From positions 8,326-40,206 of the forward strand of contig JBBBWG010033197.1 in the NCBI GenBank assembly GCA_037176905.1: a stretch of 31,881 bases of DNA, given 5' to 3'. How positions within the stretch are numbered: the stretch's first letter is position 1; each line of letters starts with the position of its first letter. The position numbers were made by a program, and so were the translations under genes. Of this stretch, positions 11,601-20,670 are shown piece after piece. A model generated the notes under the pieces. It searched no databases. It was not told where the DNA came from and saw only the letters and a list, made by a program, of their open reading frames with translations. Source of the stretch: Azolla pinnata (taxonomy: Eukaryota; Streptophyta; Polypodiopsida; Salviniales; Salviniaceae).

Positions 11601-14296
11601 AAATGAAGTTGTGGCTGTAGATGTGGTTGAGGATGAGAAAGCGGGTGTGGATGTGGCTGTACCTGAGCCTGCGATTGTTGCTGCAACTGTGGCTGCAATT
11701 GTACCTGTGATGGTAATTGTCGATGTGCTTGAAGTTGTGGTTGCAACTGAAGCTGTGCCTGTGACTGCGGCTGGGGCAGCTTCAGCTGTTGCTGTTGGAA
11801 ATGCTGGTGCCCACCTTGTGGATAAAGACTATGAGGATAGTGCTGCTGGATTGGCATTGCTTGTGTATGTGCGATGTCATGTTGCTGTTGTGCTTGCTGT
11901 TTGAAATTCGCCTGTTGTATCGGCGCATTTGGAGCTTGCGCTGTGGGAGCTGAAGATTGTTGCTGCTGTTGCCTCGCATGTTGCATTTCTGCATCATCTC
12001 CAACTCCAACAACTTTATCTGCAGCCCTAATTGGTAGCGGTGCTCCTATCGGAGTCTTGTTCACAGGATCAGATGCTCTATTCAAACTTAAAACTCCCCT
12101 TTCGATCGAATAGTCAGCAGATTGGTGCACTGCGTGCTGACGAACGGTTGGGCTCGACGCATACCCACTAGGCATACTCTGGGGGCCTTTCACTAACGTA
12201 ATAGCCGGATTGGCATGTCCTTCTGAGGTCGTATTTCCATGTTGCTGAGGAATAGGCGACATGAGGTTTCTCATCGGTACATCTTGTTGGCTCTTAGGTG
12301 GCATGTGATGAGCATACTGGGGAGCTGGACTTGCATCCGAAGCCGACTTTTGCATAGCTGCAAGTTGAGCAAAGAGTTGAGAATGCATGTACTGAGGGTG
12401 CCCTTGGTGAAGGGGTGCCGAGCTTGGGTCTAGATTCGATTGCATGGGTGATTGCATAGGGGTCATTCCCATGTGGCTCTGACGATTTTGCACCGCTTGC
12501 TGTTGAGCAGCTACAGGGGACGGCTTCATAGGGTTTTGCAAAGAGCTATTATATCCCTGCTGAATCCGAGTGGGAACACCAGCCTCATTCTTGTGTTCTT
12601 GGGCCTGATCCATCGGCTGGTCTGCAGATAAATACTGATTTGCTGGTTTCGCTTGCCTTGCCGCTTGCGCCTGCCTATGGCCCTGAAGACTGTTATTGCC
12701 TTCCTCTACCGAAGGGCTGCTTGTTTGCTGGGCATCAGCAATAGGAGCTTTACTACTACTCTGTTGGGCATTAGCTTGGGCTTTCATCTGAGCTGCAAAG
12801 AGTGCTTGCTGTGAAAAGGCTTGGTTTATAGCCTGGGGGGTGTCCCCAGCCACCTGTGTTGGAGACTGCACATCTGTGTAGACCCTTGGTTGGTTACGAA
12901 GAGAAGGAGCTCCAGACCCACTGTTGGCATTACTACTTGGTGTGCCTTGAAACATGGGACCTTGATAAGAGGAGAACTGTTCACTGGGTATATCCTTGCG
13001 ATACTGCTGCAAAAACAACAATGGAATGCAACATATAACCATGGTTTGAGCTCAATACCGACAAAACCACCAGTACAAAAGAGCCCTACTTTCTTGCCAT
13101 CATCAGAAACCCAATGGAACATTCACTTCTTCAAGTCCCCCTAAATTCTTTTGAGGCAGCTCTCTGTTATTGCACGGAAGTTCACAAATCGCAATCGACG
13201 CAGAAGATAACCCCACTCGAATCGATTCGATGAATCTACCAGACATTTGGCTCATGTTCACCGACTGTATAGGTACGCGAACATACGAAATACACATGAT
13301 CATGAATCCCATGCACATTTGACTCGACCCCGTAGATTGTATCTTTGCAGAAACCCCAGGAACGAAAGAAATTCTACTCCTCCTTTTACTTAGAATCTTT
13401 ATCACAGGATCTTCTTAGATCCTTCGAACCAAATACGCAAAGAAGAGCCTGCGAATTATGGCGCGTTGATACACAAAGTCTTACAGATAAACAGATATCG
13501 TTTGCCAACCCCATCCCACATACAGCTGAAATAAATTCATTTGGAATTTGAGCGAAAAAAAGGCCTTAAATCTCTTCAGACTAAGAATGACTTATCCCTC
13601 TAGGCTAAACCGAGTATATAAAGAAGGCGCATAACTCTATAACTCTAAATTCCTATAGAAAAAAATATATCGGAGATGTGGGTTCGACTATGCAGAGCCC
13701 CCAAAACGATAATTTCCTTTGAACCAAAACAGATAGACCTAGAACAGAAGTTCCTTTCGCACAAAGTTATGCATGGCTCGAAATCCTGAAAGAGGAACAT
13801 CTGCGAATTCCTATTAAGAACAGAAATGCATAGACACAGGTCATCACTCAAAAAATTTACAAGAAAACCATGACTCGAGCCCCCCAAATCTTTCGAACAG
13901 AGGAAAATCGGCGGCATTGCATCAAAGAACAACAACAACAATGCACGAACGCATGGCAAATCCTGGATCCCCACCAGCACAGAGCACCAGAATTGTTTGC
14001 CATCTGATCCAAACCCTAGATTCCTTCCACAGCTCAATCGTGTTCACCGAAGACCATAAATCCTTAAATTCCTTCGGAGGCTGAATCGATTTCATAGACG
14101 GCCCAAAACCCCGAATTCATTTGAGCAAAGATCATGAGAGCCCTAAATTCTCGCTTCGAACCAGGATATATACACTTGGGTAGGTGAATCGGGTACCTGG
14201 AGATGATGAGGTGGGGGTGCAGGTTGTTGCCCTTGGCCTTGCCCTGGTTGCGGCATGTGATGAAGATGTTGCGGCACATGTGGCTGCAAATGATGA

Positions 14297-14349
<53 letters not shown>

Positions 14350-14721
14350 TTGCTGTTGTTGAAGATGTTGTTGTTGCTGCTGCTGTAGCTGCTGCATCTT
14401 GTGCCATTGCTGCTGTTGAGATCTCTGCTGCGCCGAGAAATGGTGCAAATCAGGGGGGAAATTAGCGTATCCCTTGAGGTTAGGGTTGGAATTAGGGGCG
14501 GGGGCGGGGTTAGAGCTGGGGATGGAGTTAGGGTTTGGGCCGGGGTTGGGATTAGGGTTTGAGCTAGGGTTAGAGCTAGGGTTAGGGTTAGGGTTAGGGC
14601 TAGGATTGGGATTAGGGTTAGGGTTAGGGTTGCGGTGTCTGGGGGAGGGAGGAGCAGCAGCAGAGGGGGGGGATTCTTCGGCTCCTGCTTTTGGCAAGAG
14701 GCCGTAATGGGCCTTCTGCAT
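2627..14721 (-). CDS. BRM: BRAHMA-type SWI2/SNF2 chromatin-remodelling ATPase
   Basis: Catalytic subunit of the plant SWI/SNF (BAS-type) complex; uses ATP to slide or evict nucleosomes in the nucleus. Fourteen coding exons, transcription order: 14721-14197, 13006-11369, 11281-9989, 9906-9806, 9720-9633, 9476-9390, 8477-8385, 8302-8219, 7616-7413, 7275-7033, 6940-5303, 5219-4539, 4442-4200, 3577-2627 (stop TGA). All introns are GT-AG and phase 0, except the one after exon 4 (phase 2, donor GTGCGT). The product is about 2622 residues against roughly 2200 in Arabidopsis; the excess is mostly low-complexity N-terminus. Order: Q/P/N-rich 1-700, QLQ about 701-735, HSA about 1000-1070, DEMGLGKT 1235-1242, DEAQ 1338-1341, LLLTGTPLQ 1363-1371, [11 protein letters not shown] 1643-1653, SnAC about 1692-1785, bromodomain about 2226-2320, C-terminus GGKRRPSHV as in angiosperm BRM. 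The start at 14721 is the first Met followed by non-repetitive sequence; a Met 152 codons upstream lies in CT-rich leader, and one before the polyQ is possible. No AT-hook core (GRP) is visible. Confidence 0.96.
3500..4442 (-). other. Bromodomain-like region of BRM (exons 13 and 14)
   Basis: Exon 13 encodes [31 protein letters not shown] and [12 protein letters not shown]; exon 14 continues with [17 protein letters not shown]. The ZA-loop LP and YY residues and helix layout match the SMARCA4/BRM class. The usual acetyl-lysine-binding Asn, the last residue of a TFN motif in SMARCA4, appears here as Tyr (RFY). From memory Arabidopsis BRM also has Tyr there, so this is probably a plant-wide trait. 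Confidence 0.82.
3681..4140. repeat. Three tandem copies of a 146-155 bp unit in BRM intron 13
   Basis: Units begin at 3681, 3827 and 3982, and a fourth is cut off at 4137. Each starts AATCTGCTCA and carries GGCATGTCTAAAT, GGATTCTGTTCAAAA, TTTAGACATTCTCAGC (TTTAGAAATT in the first) and GTGTTTGTGATCACAG. Within a unit GGCATG and TGTCTAAA have inverted partners CATGCC and TTTAGACA. The array fills most of the intron between exons 13 and 14 (3578-4199). Confidence 0.95.
5936..6223 (-). other. SnAC domain of BRM
   Basis: Just after the helicase-C lobe, exon 11 encodes [20 protein letters not shown] and [19 protein letters not shown], the hallmarks of the Snf2 ATP-coupling domain that anchors the motor to histones. 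The following acidic and Lys-rich region differs from Arabidopsis BRM and shows no AT-hook. Confidence 0.88.
6296..9720 (-). other. SNF2 ATPase and helicase-C core of BRM (exons 5-11)
   Basis: The core begins with LRDYQL at the end of exon 5. The P-loop DEMGLGKT is in exon 6 and [14 protein letters not shown] in exon 7. Exon 8 is only 84 bases (8219-8302) and encodes [26 protein letters not shown] and LLLTGTPLQ are in exon 9, [16 protein letters not shown] in exon 10, and [32 protein letters not shown] and ARAHRIGQ in exon 11. All helicase motifs look catalytically intact. Confidence 0.94.
10229..10447 (-). other. HSA domain of BRM
   Basis: Within exon 3, a basic helical stretch includes [32 protein letters not shown] and [20 protein letters not shown]. 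In this family the HSA helix binds nuclear actin and actin-related proteins. The downstream [18 protein letters not shown] segment (post-HSA) is also intact. Confidence 0.9.
11240..11431 (-). other. QLQ motif of BRM, split by intron 2
   Basis: The residues [18 protein letters not shown] end exon 2 and RGESIPPEV begins exon 3. This matches the QLQ domain of SWI2/SNF2 proteins, a short helical protein-binding element. The 87-base intron 2 (11282-11368) falls directly inside it. Confidence 0.9.
11441..11602 (-). repeat. Coding 12-bp minisatellite in BRM exon 2
   Basis: The plus-strand 12-mer GGTGGCTGGATC and variants repeats about 13 times; on the coding strand it gives IQPP and VQPP tetrapeptides just upstream of the QLQ motif. 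The frame is kept because the unit is a multiple of three. It is flanked by a Gln/Leu/Pro/His-rich region. Confidence 0.93.
13007..14196 (-). other. BRM intron 1 (1190 bp), no other feature seen
   Basis: This first intron is the longest in the gene and is AT-rich, with no coding match in either orientation. Its 3' end on the coding strand reads TTTTTGCAGCAG, a tandem (NAGNAG) acceptor that could add or drop a single Gln at the start of exon 2. Confidence 0.8.
14295..14400 (-). repeat. CAG/CTG microsatellite encoding polyGln in BRM exon 1
   Basis: Near-continuous CTG on the plus strand, CAG on the coding strand, gives two Gln tracts of roughly 20 and 7 residues separated by HL and flanked by HHH. 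PolyGln is a usual feature of BRM N-termini. Confidence 0.95.
14482..14637 (-). repeat. Telomere-like hexamer repeat inside BRM exon 1
   Basis: The plus strand carries TTAGGG-type hexamers, perfect around 14579-14600 and 14614-14632 and decaying leftwards. Read on the coding strand (AACCCT) they encode Asn-Pro dipeptides, interspersed with Ser-Ser-Asn-Pro. The unit is six bases, so frame is preserved; the common plant heptamer TTTAGGG would not preserve it. Confidence 0.9.
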
Positions 14722-15182
14722 GTTCAAATCCAAAAGAGGAGCAGCAAAAGCATGGAAGAAAGCTCGGCCATTCCCCCCGGCAGAGAGATCTACAGAGAAA
14801 GGAAAACTTGTGTGGGTTCTCTCTCCCTTTTCCTCCTTCCTTCCTTTCCTTTCCTTTCCTTTCCTTCCTTCCTGCGCCCTCCTTCTTCCTTCACCCTTTC
14901 CCCCTGCGCGCTTCTTTCTGTTCCTTCCTCGCAGAAGAAGATCAAACAGGAGAGAGAGAGAGAGAGAGAGCCCACCTCTCCGTCTCTGTCTCTGTTTCCT
15001 TCTCGGTCTCTGTCTTCTTTCTCGCCTTCCCCTGTTCCTGTTTCTCTGCTTTTTTCTTTTGAGCTTTGTGATCAAGGGAAACCAAAAAGAAGAAGAAAGA
15101 AGAAGAAAGAAGAAGAAGAGGGGAAAGCAAAGAGAGCCTTTTTTGTGATGATTTTTTTTCCTTGTCTCTCTCCACAATCTTC

Positions 15183-15222
<40 letters not shown>

Positions 15223-15254
15223 GATGATGATGATGATGTTATTGTTGATGTTGA

Positions 15255-15288
<34 letters not shown>

Positions 15289-15650
15289 TTGTTGTTGGTG
15301 GTGCTCTGTTTTGTAATGTAATGTGGAGGAGCTTCTCCTCCTGATTCCTCTTCAGTTTTTCCCCTTTCAAATCTTTCCGACCTCGCGGCGTCTTGCGTGC
15401 CTGCATCAAACAGCTGCCGACGTGTGCGATCTGCTGCTGCCGGAGCTCTCTGCAACCGTTTGGAATCGGGCAGCATCTGTACTCTCTCTTCTGCTTGCAT
15501 GCAAAGCAGGGCAGAGCAGAGTAGTAGTTCGATTCGGTTCGATTCCGCTGCCAACATGTGTATATGATGGCTCTTGGTCGCTGATCGTGAGTTTCCCGAT
15601 CCGTACACGACCGGTCAGCTCTGGCTTGCCACCCCGGCACCTCCCCTGAA
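14722..15650 (-). promoter_or_regulatory. BRM 5' leader and proximal promoter region
   Basis: Directly upstream of the BRM start the coding strand is GA-rich (CT runs on the plus strand at 14820-15130), as is common in plant leaders. It is followed by the GTT/GAT microsatellite at 15181-15297. The transcription start cannot be fixed from sequence. Open frames here on both strands are composition artefacts. Confidence 0.45.
15181..15297. repeat. GTT/GAT triplet microsatellite
   Basis: About 14 GTT triplets, then GAT triplets, then alternating GTT/GAT and a second GTT run. It lies in the presumed BRM promoter or leader. Confidence 0.95.
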
Positions 15651-15690
15651 CCTGCGTATTAGCTCTATGCTGGTTTCTCGATCTGTTATT

Positions 15691-15845
15691 TGAGGTGCTT
15701 GGGTATGTGGTATAATTGGAACCTGTGAAATGATTTCTTATTTGATAGGCTTTCTAAAGTATCTCAACATATTTGACGGATAAGAGGAAAGTTGATTTGG
15801 CAGTTTTCATAGTTATGTTATATGAGAACTTTGTCCCCTTATGAG
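15691..15845 (+). mobile_element. LINE 3'-end fragment (copy 1)
   Basis: This stretch is about 85-90% identical by eye to 31143-31295. It includes GGTATAATTGGAACCTGTG, CTTATTTGATAGGCTTTCTA and GAGGAAAGTTGATTTGGCAG. In the right-hand copy the same sequence encodes the tail of a LINE reverse-transcriptase ORF (GKLIWQFSQLCYMGTLS); here the frame is broken by stops. Its ends are not clear. Confidence 0.75.
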
Positions 15846-15848
15846 CTA

Positions 15849-15851
<3 letters not shown>

Positions 15852-15893
<42 letters not shown>
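15852..15893. repeat. CT dinucleotide microsatellite
   Basis: About 20 CT dinucleotides immediately after the LINE fragment at 15691-15845. Confidence 0.96.
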
Positions 15894-15894
<1 letters not shown>

Positions 15895-16210
15895 ATTATT
15901 TGTTGTTCTGTTGTTAATCGGTGTTCGATCACAATGCTTGCATGCGAAAACATGTTTATACGTCAACTCTCATTCTATCGATGCTTGATGATCAAGCTTG
16001 TTTGCAAGGGAAGTGGTTGAATTGAAGCCCCTTGTCTTCACGTTAAACAATGAAGCCGTCTGACGAACAGGGCTTCTATTATTCCATCCCATGTTCTACC
16101 GCAGCTCCCATCACAGACTTTCTTTGCTTGTCTTCTCATTCATTGTATCTGAAGTGCTCAAATTCTACAGGTGCATTCGCCCTTGGTTTTGAAGTTGGCA
16201 TGCTTGTTCT

Positions 16211-16696
16211 TTGACTTGGGTGGGCATCGATCTGTATCTTCTATTCATCGATCGTCGCGATTGAAGGAAGCTCTACTACAACAACTTTGATTGTTGAAGA
16301 TGATGAGAAGAGAGAAGAGAAAACTGAGAGTTTGTTACCCAGGAGACGATGGTTACAAGAGAGCATCAAAGATTCGCGTTCGAACCGGAATGGTTTAATA
16401 TTGACACGTAACTGTTGGGCTTAAAAAGCGAGCTTGCTAAGCGGCTATCGTAACTGTGCAACAAGCAAGAAATTCCAACTCGATAAAGTTGACTTTTCCA
16501 GATGATTAGTATACAATCAAACCTTTGACTTAGTTGGTTTCGACTCCTCTTCTTCCCTCTTCTTCTTTTCTGTCGATAATATTGGCGACTGTCAACAATC
16601 TTGCCGTTGACGATTATGCAACGGTGTCTTCGTTTACAAGTATAGGCACAACTTGATTGATGAGTGATACTATTGGTGAATGGCAAGTGTCAACGA
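16211..16696 (+). promoter_or_regulatory. Cluster of TTGAC (W-box-like) cores
   Basis: TTGAC cores occur on the plus strand at 16211, 16401, 16489, 16525 and 16607, and as GTCAA at 16591 and near 16689. Three of them read TTGACT, the preferred WRKY-factor box. They lie between the divergent BRM and zinc-finger genes. Clustering of such short words can be chance, so the regulatory role is only suggested. No gene is visible between 15894 and 17200. Confidence 0.3.
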
Positions 16697-17215
16697 TATC
16701 GGCGCAGATTACCCCAAAGCTTCCATCAGCAGCTGATCGCAAGGAATCGGAGACCGTTACATTTGGCAGCCACAAAGCACACGAGCACCAGAGCAGTGTC
16801 CAAAGTGACAAGCGATTGCATGAAACCGTCTGGACTTTTGCAAATCATCGGCGCTTTGGATCGACGAAAAGTGAGCTTGTCGATCAGCTACAGGATCAAG
16901 AGGAATCCGAGCGAGACGCGCTTGCCAAGCCTGCGAAAGGACCCATACACATCTGCAATTCGATTCCTCTGTATGCGTCAGTCAGCATCCTAGCCAACAT
17001 TTGCAGTCGATCCTCTATATGTGTCAGAATCCCAACCCAACAGAGCAGAGAATCTCCGGAGCTCTGGAGCCTGGCTAAAAAAAAGAGTCGGAACTTTCGA
17101 TTCAGCCTCCAAACTCTTCTGGTTCAGGGCAGCGAGACGATTGACCGAGATATATATCGAGCCGATATCATGTGCTTTTGGCCCAACTTTTGTCATCTAC
17201 AGAAAGGATCAGTAT

Positions 17216-18042
17216 CTGTCTATATATCTGTATGTGTCCACACATACATACATACATACATACACATACACACACCTCTATGTCAAATGTCTATATATTT
17301 GTGTGTGTCCACACATACATACATGCATACACATACATACACCTCTATGTCAAATGTCTATATATCTGTGTGTGTCCACACATACATACATGCATACAGA
17401 TACATACACCTCTATGTCTATATATCTCTATCCATGTGTTTGTGGCACATACATACATACATACATACATATACCTACATCAATATCTACATGTATCTAT
17501 CTATCCATCCATCTGTGTCTTGCACATGCACACATACATGCATGCATCCATTCATACAATGCATATATCTACATCGATCTCTACATGTAGCTTATCCTTG
17601 CGTATCTTGTGCACACATACATGCATGCGCCCATGCATACATACATCCATGCATCCACATAGATAGTATCCACCTCGATGCTATGATACATACACATACA
17701 CACATGCACACATGCATGCACATACATACATGCACATGCACACATGCATGCACATGCACACATGCACACATGCATGCACATACACACATGCACACATGCA
17801 TGCACATACATACATGCACATGCACACATGCACACATGCATGCACATACACACATGCACATGCACACACCCACACATGCATGCACATACACACATGCACA
17901 TGCACACACCCACACATGCATGCACATACACACATGCACACATGCATGCACATACATACATGCACATGCACACATGCACACATGCATGCACATACACACA
18001 TGCACATGCACACATGCACACATGCATGCATGCATGCATCTG
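17216..18042. repeat. Compound CATA/CATG/CACA microsatellite
   Basis: The left part (17216-17430) has three units of about 70 bp joining CTATATATCTGTGTGTGTCC, a CATACATA run and CACCTCTATGTCAAATGT. The right part (17690-18042) is higher-order repetition of CACATGCACACATGCATGCA. Very long open frames here on both strands are products of the periodicity. It sits about 200 bp upstream of the zinc-finger gene's start codon. Confidence 0.96.
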
Positions 18043-18156
18043 TATACATCTGAAAATTGTTACAAAAATGATCATAGTTTATTTAAATTCAGATTTTGTT
18101 GTTTTGTTTTTTCAATTTTTGAGAAATTGGATAAATACAAGCACAAAAGGATAGAA

Positions 18157-18221
18157 AGAAGAAGAAGAAAGAAAGAAAGAAAGAAAGAAGAAGAAGAAGA
18201 AGAAGAAGAAGAAGAAGAAGC
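18157..18221. repeat. GAA/GAAA microsatellite before the zinc-finger gene
   Basis: Alternating GAAA and GAA units end 18 bases before the ATG at 18239, so the tract probably lies in the 5' untranslated region of that gene. Confidence 0.95.
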
Positions 18222-18238
18222 AGAGCAGCAAGACAGAC

Positions 18239-20670
18239 ATGTCAGCAGCTTCCATGGTTTCTTCCTCTGTTGTTTCCTGTTCTTCTTCTTCTCCTTCTTC
18301 TCCTCCTCCTTCTTCATTCTCTCCATTCCTTCCTTCTCCTTCTCCTGCTTCGTCTCCCCGCCTCGCCTTTCTGAGCTCTTCTGGCATCACCAGAAGACCC
18401 TGTTTTCTGGTCAGAGCCCTTGTTGTAGATCCCTCCGACAGCGGCGTCAACGACTTCACTGCACGGATGGAGAAAGCTTGGCTCATATCCAAGGTGCCCA
18501 TCTAATCCTTCTCTCTCTCTCTCTCTCCTTTATCTTATTTCGCCTGCCACTTCCTTTGTGCGCTTGTAATCTCTGTGTCGATTCTAATCGAATCCATGGC
18601 AATCCCTCGGAATCTGTGTATGATCTGCACCCCGAGGCTTCTTTCTCTTCCCTTCCTCTCTCCTTTGCAATGGGCTCATGTTTCCCGCATATATGTGAGT
18701 GCGTGGAGTTCGTGCGCGCGCATTGCAAATTGTTATCTTTTTATGGATCAGGGTACACACTCTCTTCAGATTTTGTGATTCATATGAGAAATGATCGCCA
18801 ATGGAATCACAGCAAACCTTCCTTTTTATGTGGTCCCCTCCCATTCTCCCACATTTTGCTGTTCGCCGAGGAGGTCTGACCTCATCTCCTCCATCTGCGC
18901 AACCATAAAAATGATGACGAGAATTGTGATATGGCATGTTCACTACATTGGGAGGCGGCTGTGAATGATACCCATTGGCATTTGAAGTCGATAAGCGTTT
19001 TGCTCATCGGTTTCAAACTTGCAAGATCGTCCTCCATTCGATTTGTTCAGTTTGTTGTTTATAAACTGTGGCAGTCTGCACAGGAGATGTTGGATCCTTG
19101 TTTGTCCATTCTCCTTGCAATGTTGTTGCCATTGAATTCTCCCACATTCATGAATGGCTGCCTCACTAATGCTTCTATTTCTAGTCCATGGCAATTTCAC
19201 TGACCAGATTAAACACAGTGGCTCAAGATGGAAAGTAGGATCAGTTGAAAGTGGTTCTTTTTTATTATATCCATATACGATGATGATGAAAGATTTGTGT
19301 TCAAAAGCCTGCATATTGTTCTATTTTCCATCAAATAATCTGATTTTCTTTGTGCCATAATTCTTAATGCTGAAATTTTGACTTATTCATACTTTATTCG
19401 ATGAGTTGCTTTGTAACTCGAAGTCCTGTTGCAAAGTCCAATCTTTGTAGCTAAATTCCTAGTGTTAATGTTTTTCACATCCACTATGGTGCATCACCAT
19501 GTTTACTTCCTTCTTCAATCTTCTGCTAATCTAAACATTGTTGTTTACAGTGCGAGTAATGCTTATCTGAACTAGGATTTTGATTATGTTTTGCTTTTCC
19601 TTTTCCTCCGAATCTGCTAATGGTATCTATTTCGGATATTTGGTTACGATCTTTATGTCAGCTTCTATTGGCTGAATGCTTGTTGGACTTGGTTTTTGCT
19701 GGTTTGTTTCGGTTCATTATATTTAGCCATGTTATCTTCAGGTGGGTGGACCTCTGCTAATCATATGTCGATTCATAATCTGTTCATGTCATCTTATAAT
19801 GTCTGAATGCTTGTCGACATAGCGTTATGCTTTCTCCCGTTTGGCTCATCTTTTCTATGTTGTTCGTCCATTTTGTTTTTATACATCTTTTAAGCCTTCC
19901 ATATCATTATGCTAGCTCCTTTTATATCTTTACAATGTCAAAGTGAAGGTTGATGAAATTAGGGTTTCTGCTAATCTCAAACGTTTTACTAAACATGGTA
20001 ATGAAACACAGCAACCTCGCCCAGTTGTGTGTGTTTCCTGCAAGGCAGAAGGATGTACGGAGTGCCAATGGTGTCGGGGTACAGGTTTCTTCATACTTGG
20101 TGACAACATGCTTTGCCAAGTACCTTCAAGAAATACAAAATGCCTAATATGTCTTGGACAGGTATTTCTCAAAACACCTGAATGCCAACCCTATTCCTCC
20201 ATCTGTTTTATTGCTATTTCTTCGAAATTAATCTACTGGAATGTTGGAAGAGGATGAATCAACTTGTATGATTTTGCTGAAATAGCACAAGTTGTTGATT
20301 GAGGAAGATTGGGTCAAATTGAACGTGTATGATTGTTTTAGATAGGATGGGTTGGTGAAGATTCTTTACCAGAAGTTACAAAAACTAGCAAGTTTCTGGG
20401 GAAACAAAGAAAATGCCAGGGTTATTTTTTTGGAGTTTCTAGAGAAATAAAAAGTGCAATCTCAGGGTTGGCCAGCATCATTTACCAGAAATAACTAAAC
20501 CAGCCAACTGTTTGGGGAAAACAGAATAATATCAGGATTATATCTTCCATTCATAATTGCAGCATTTTTCTCTATTTATGCAGGGGACTGTACATTGTAA
20601 AGATTGCAAGGGCACTGGTTTCATTGCAAAGTGGTTACATAATCCATCCTCTAACAATAAAGGCATTTAG
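18239..20670 (+). CDS. DnaJ-type zinc-finger protein, probably chloroplast (PSA2-like)
   Basis: Three exons, 18239-18493, 20012-20161 and 20584-20670 (stop TAG), join in phase 0 with GT-AG introns to give 163 residues. The N-terminus is Ser/Pro-rich with few acids and then RRPCFLVRA, like a chloroplast transit peptide. The segment DFTARMEKAWLISK leads into QPRPVVCVSCKAEG, CTECQWCRGTGFF, NTKCLICLGQ and CKDCKGTGFIAKWL. These are the four CxxC pairs of a DnaJ cysteine-rich domain, which bind two zinc ions; there is no J domain. Length and wording resemble the photosystem I assembly factor PSA2 more than BSD2 or LQY1, but that is from memory. Such proteins act as thiol or folding factors for photosynthetic complexes. 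The gene is divergent from BRM, and the start is the only Met giving a plausible transit peptide. Confidence 0.9.
18494..20011 (+). other. Intron 1 of the zinc-finger gene (1518 bp)
   Basis: A T-rich plant intron with donor AAG/GTGCCC and acceptor ACACAG/CAACCT. A short CT run lies near its 5' end. I see no other gene or mobile-element coding in it. Confidence 0.8.
20349..20541. repeat. Imperfect direct duplication in intron 2 of the zinc-finger gene
   Basis: Two units of about 77 bp start at 20349 and 20465. Both read GGGTTGG, TTTACCAGAA, then GTTTGGGG or GTTTCTGGGG, and end CAGG(G/A)TTAT. They make up much of the 422-bp second intron. Confidence 0.7.

Noticed and set aside
11422..11904. 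Plus-strand ORF of 160 codons, Val/Ala/Gly-rich
   Set aside because: It is the antisense shadow of the BRM Gln/Pro repeat exon.
14691..15321. Several ORFs on both strands around the BRM leader
   Set aside because: They are CT/GA-rich low-complexity reading frames with no domain, and they overlap the BRM start region.
17581..18075. Cys/Met/Val-rich minus-strand ORFs resembling a cysteine-rich repeat protein
   Set aside because: They are the reverse reading of the same microsatellite and occur in all three frames.
16657..18879. Plus-strand ORF of 740 codons
   Set aside because: It runs through the CATA/CATG microsatellite and over exon 1 of the zinc-finger gene in a different frame. Its His/Thr/Tyr repeats come from the DNA periodicity.
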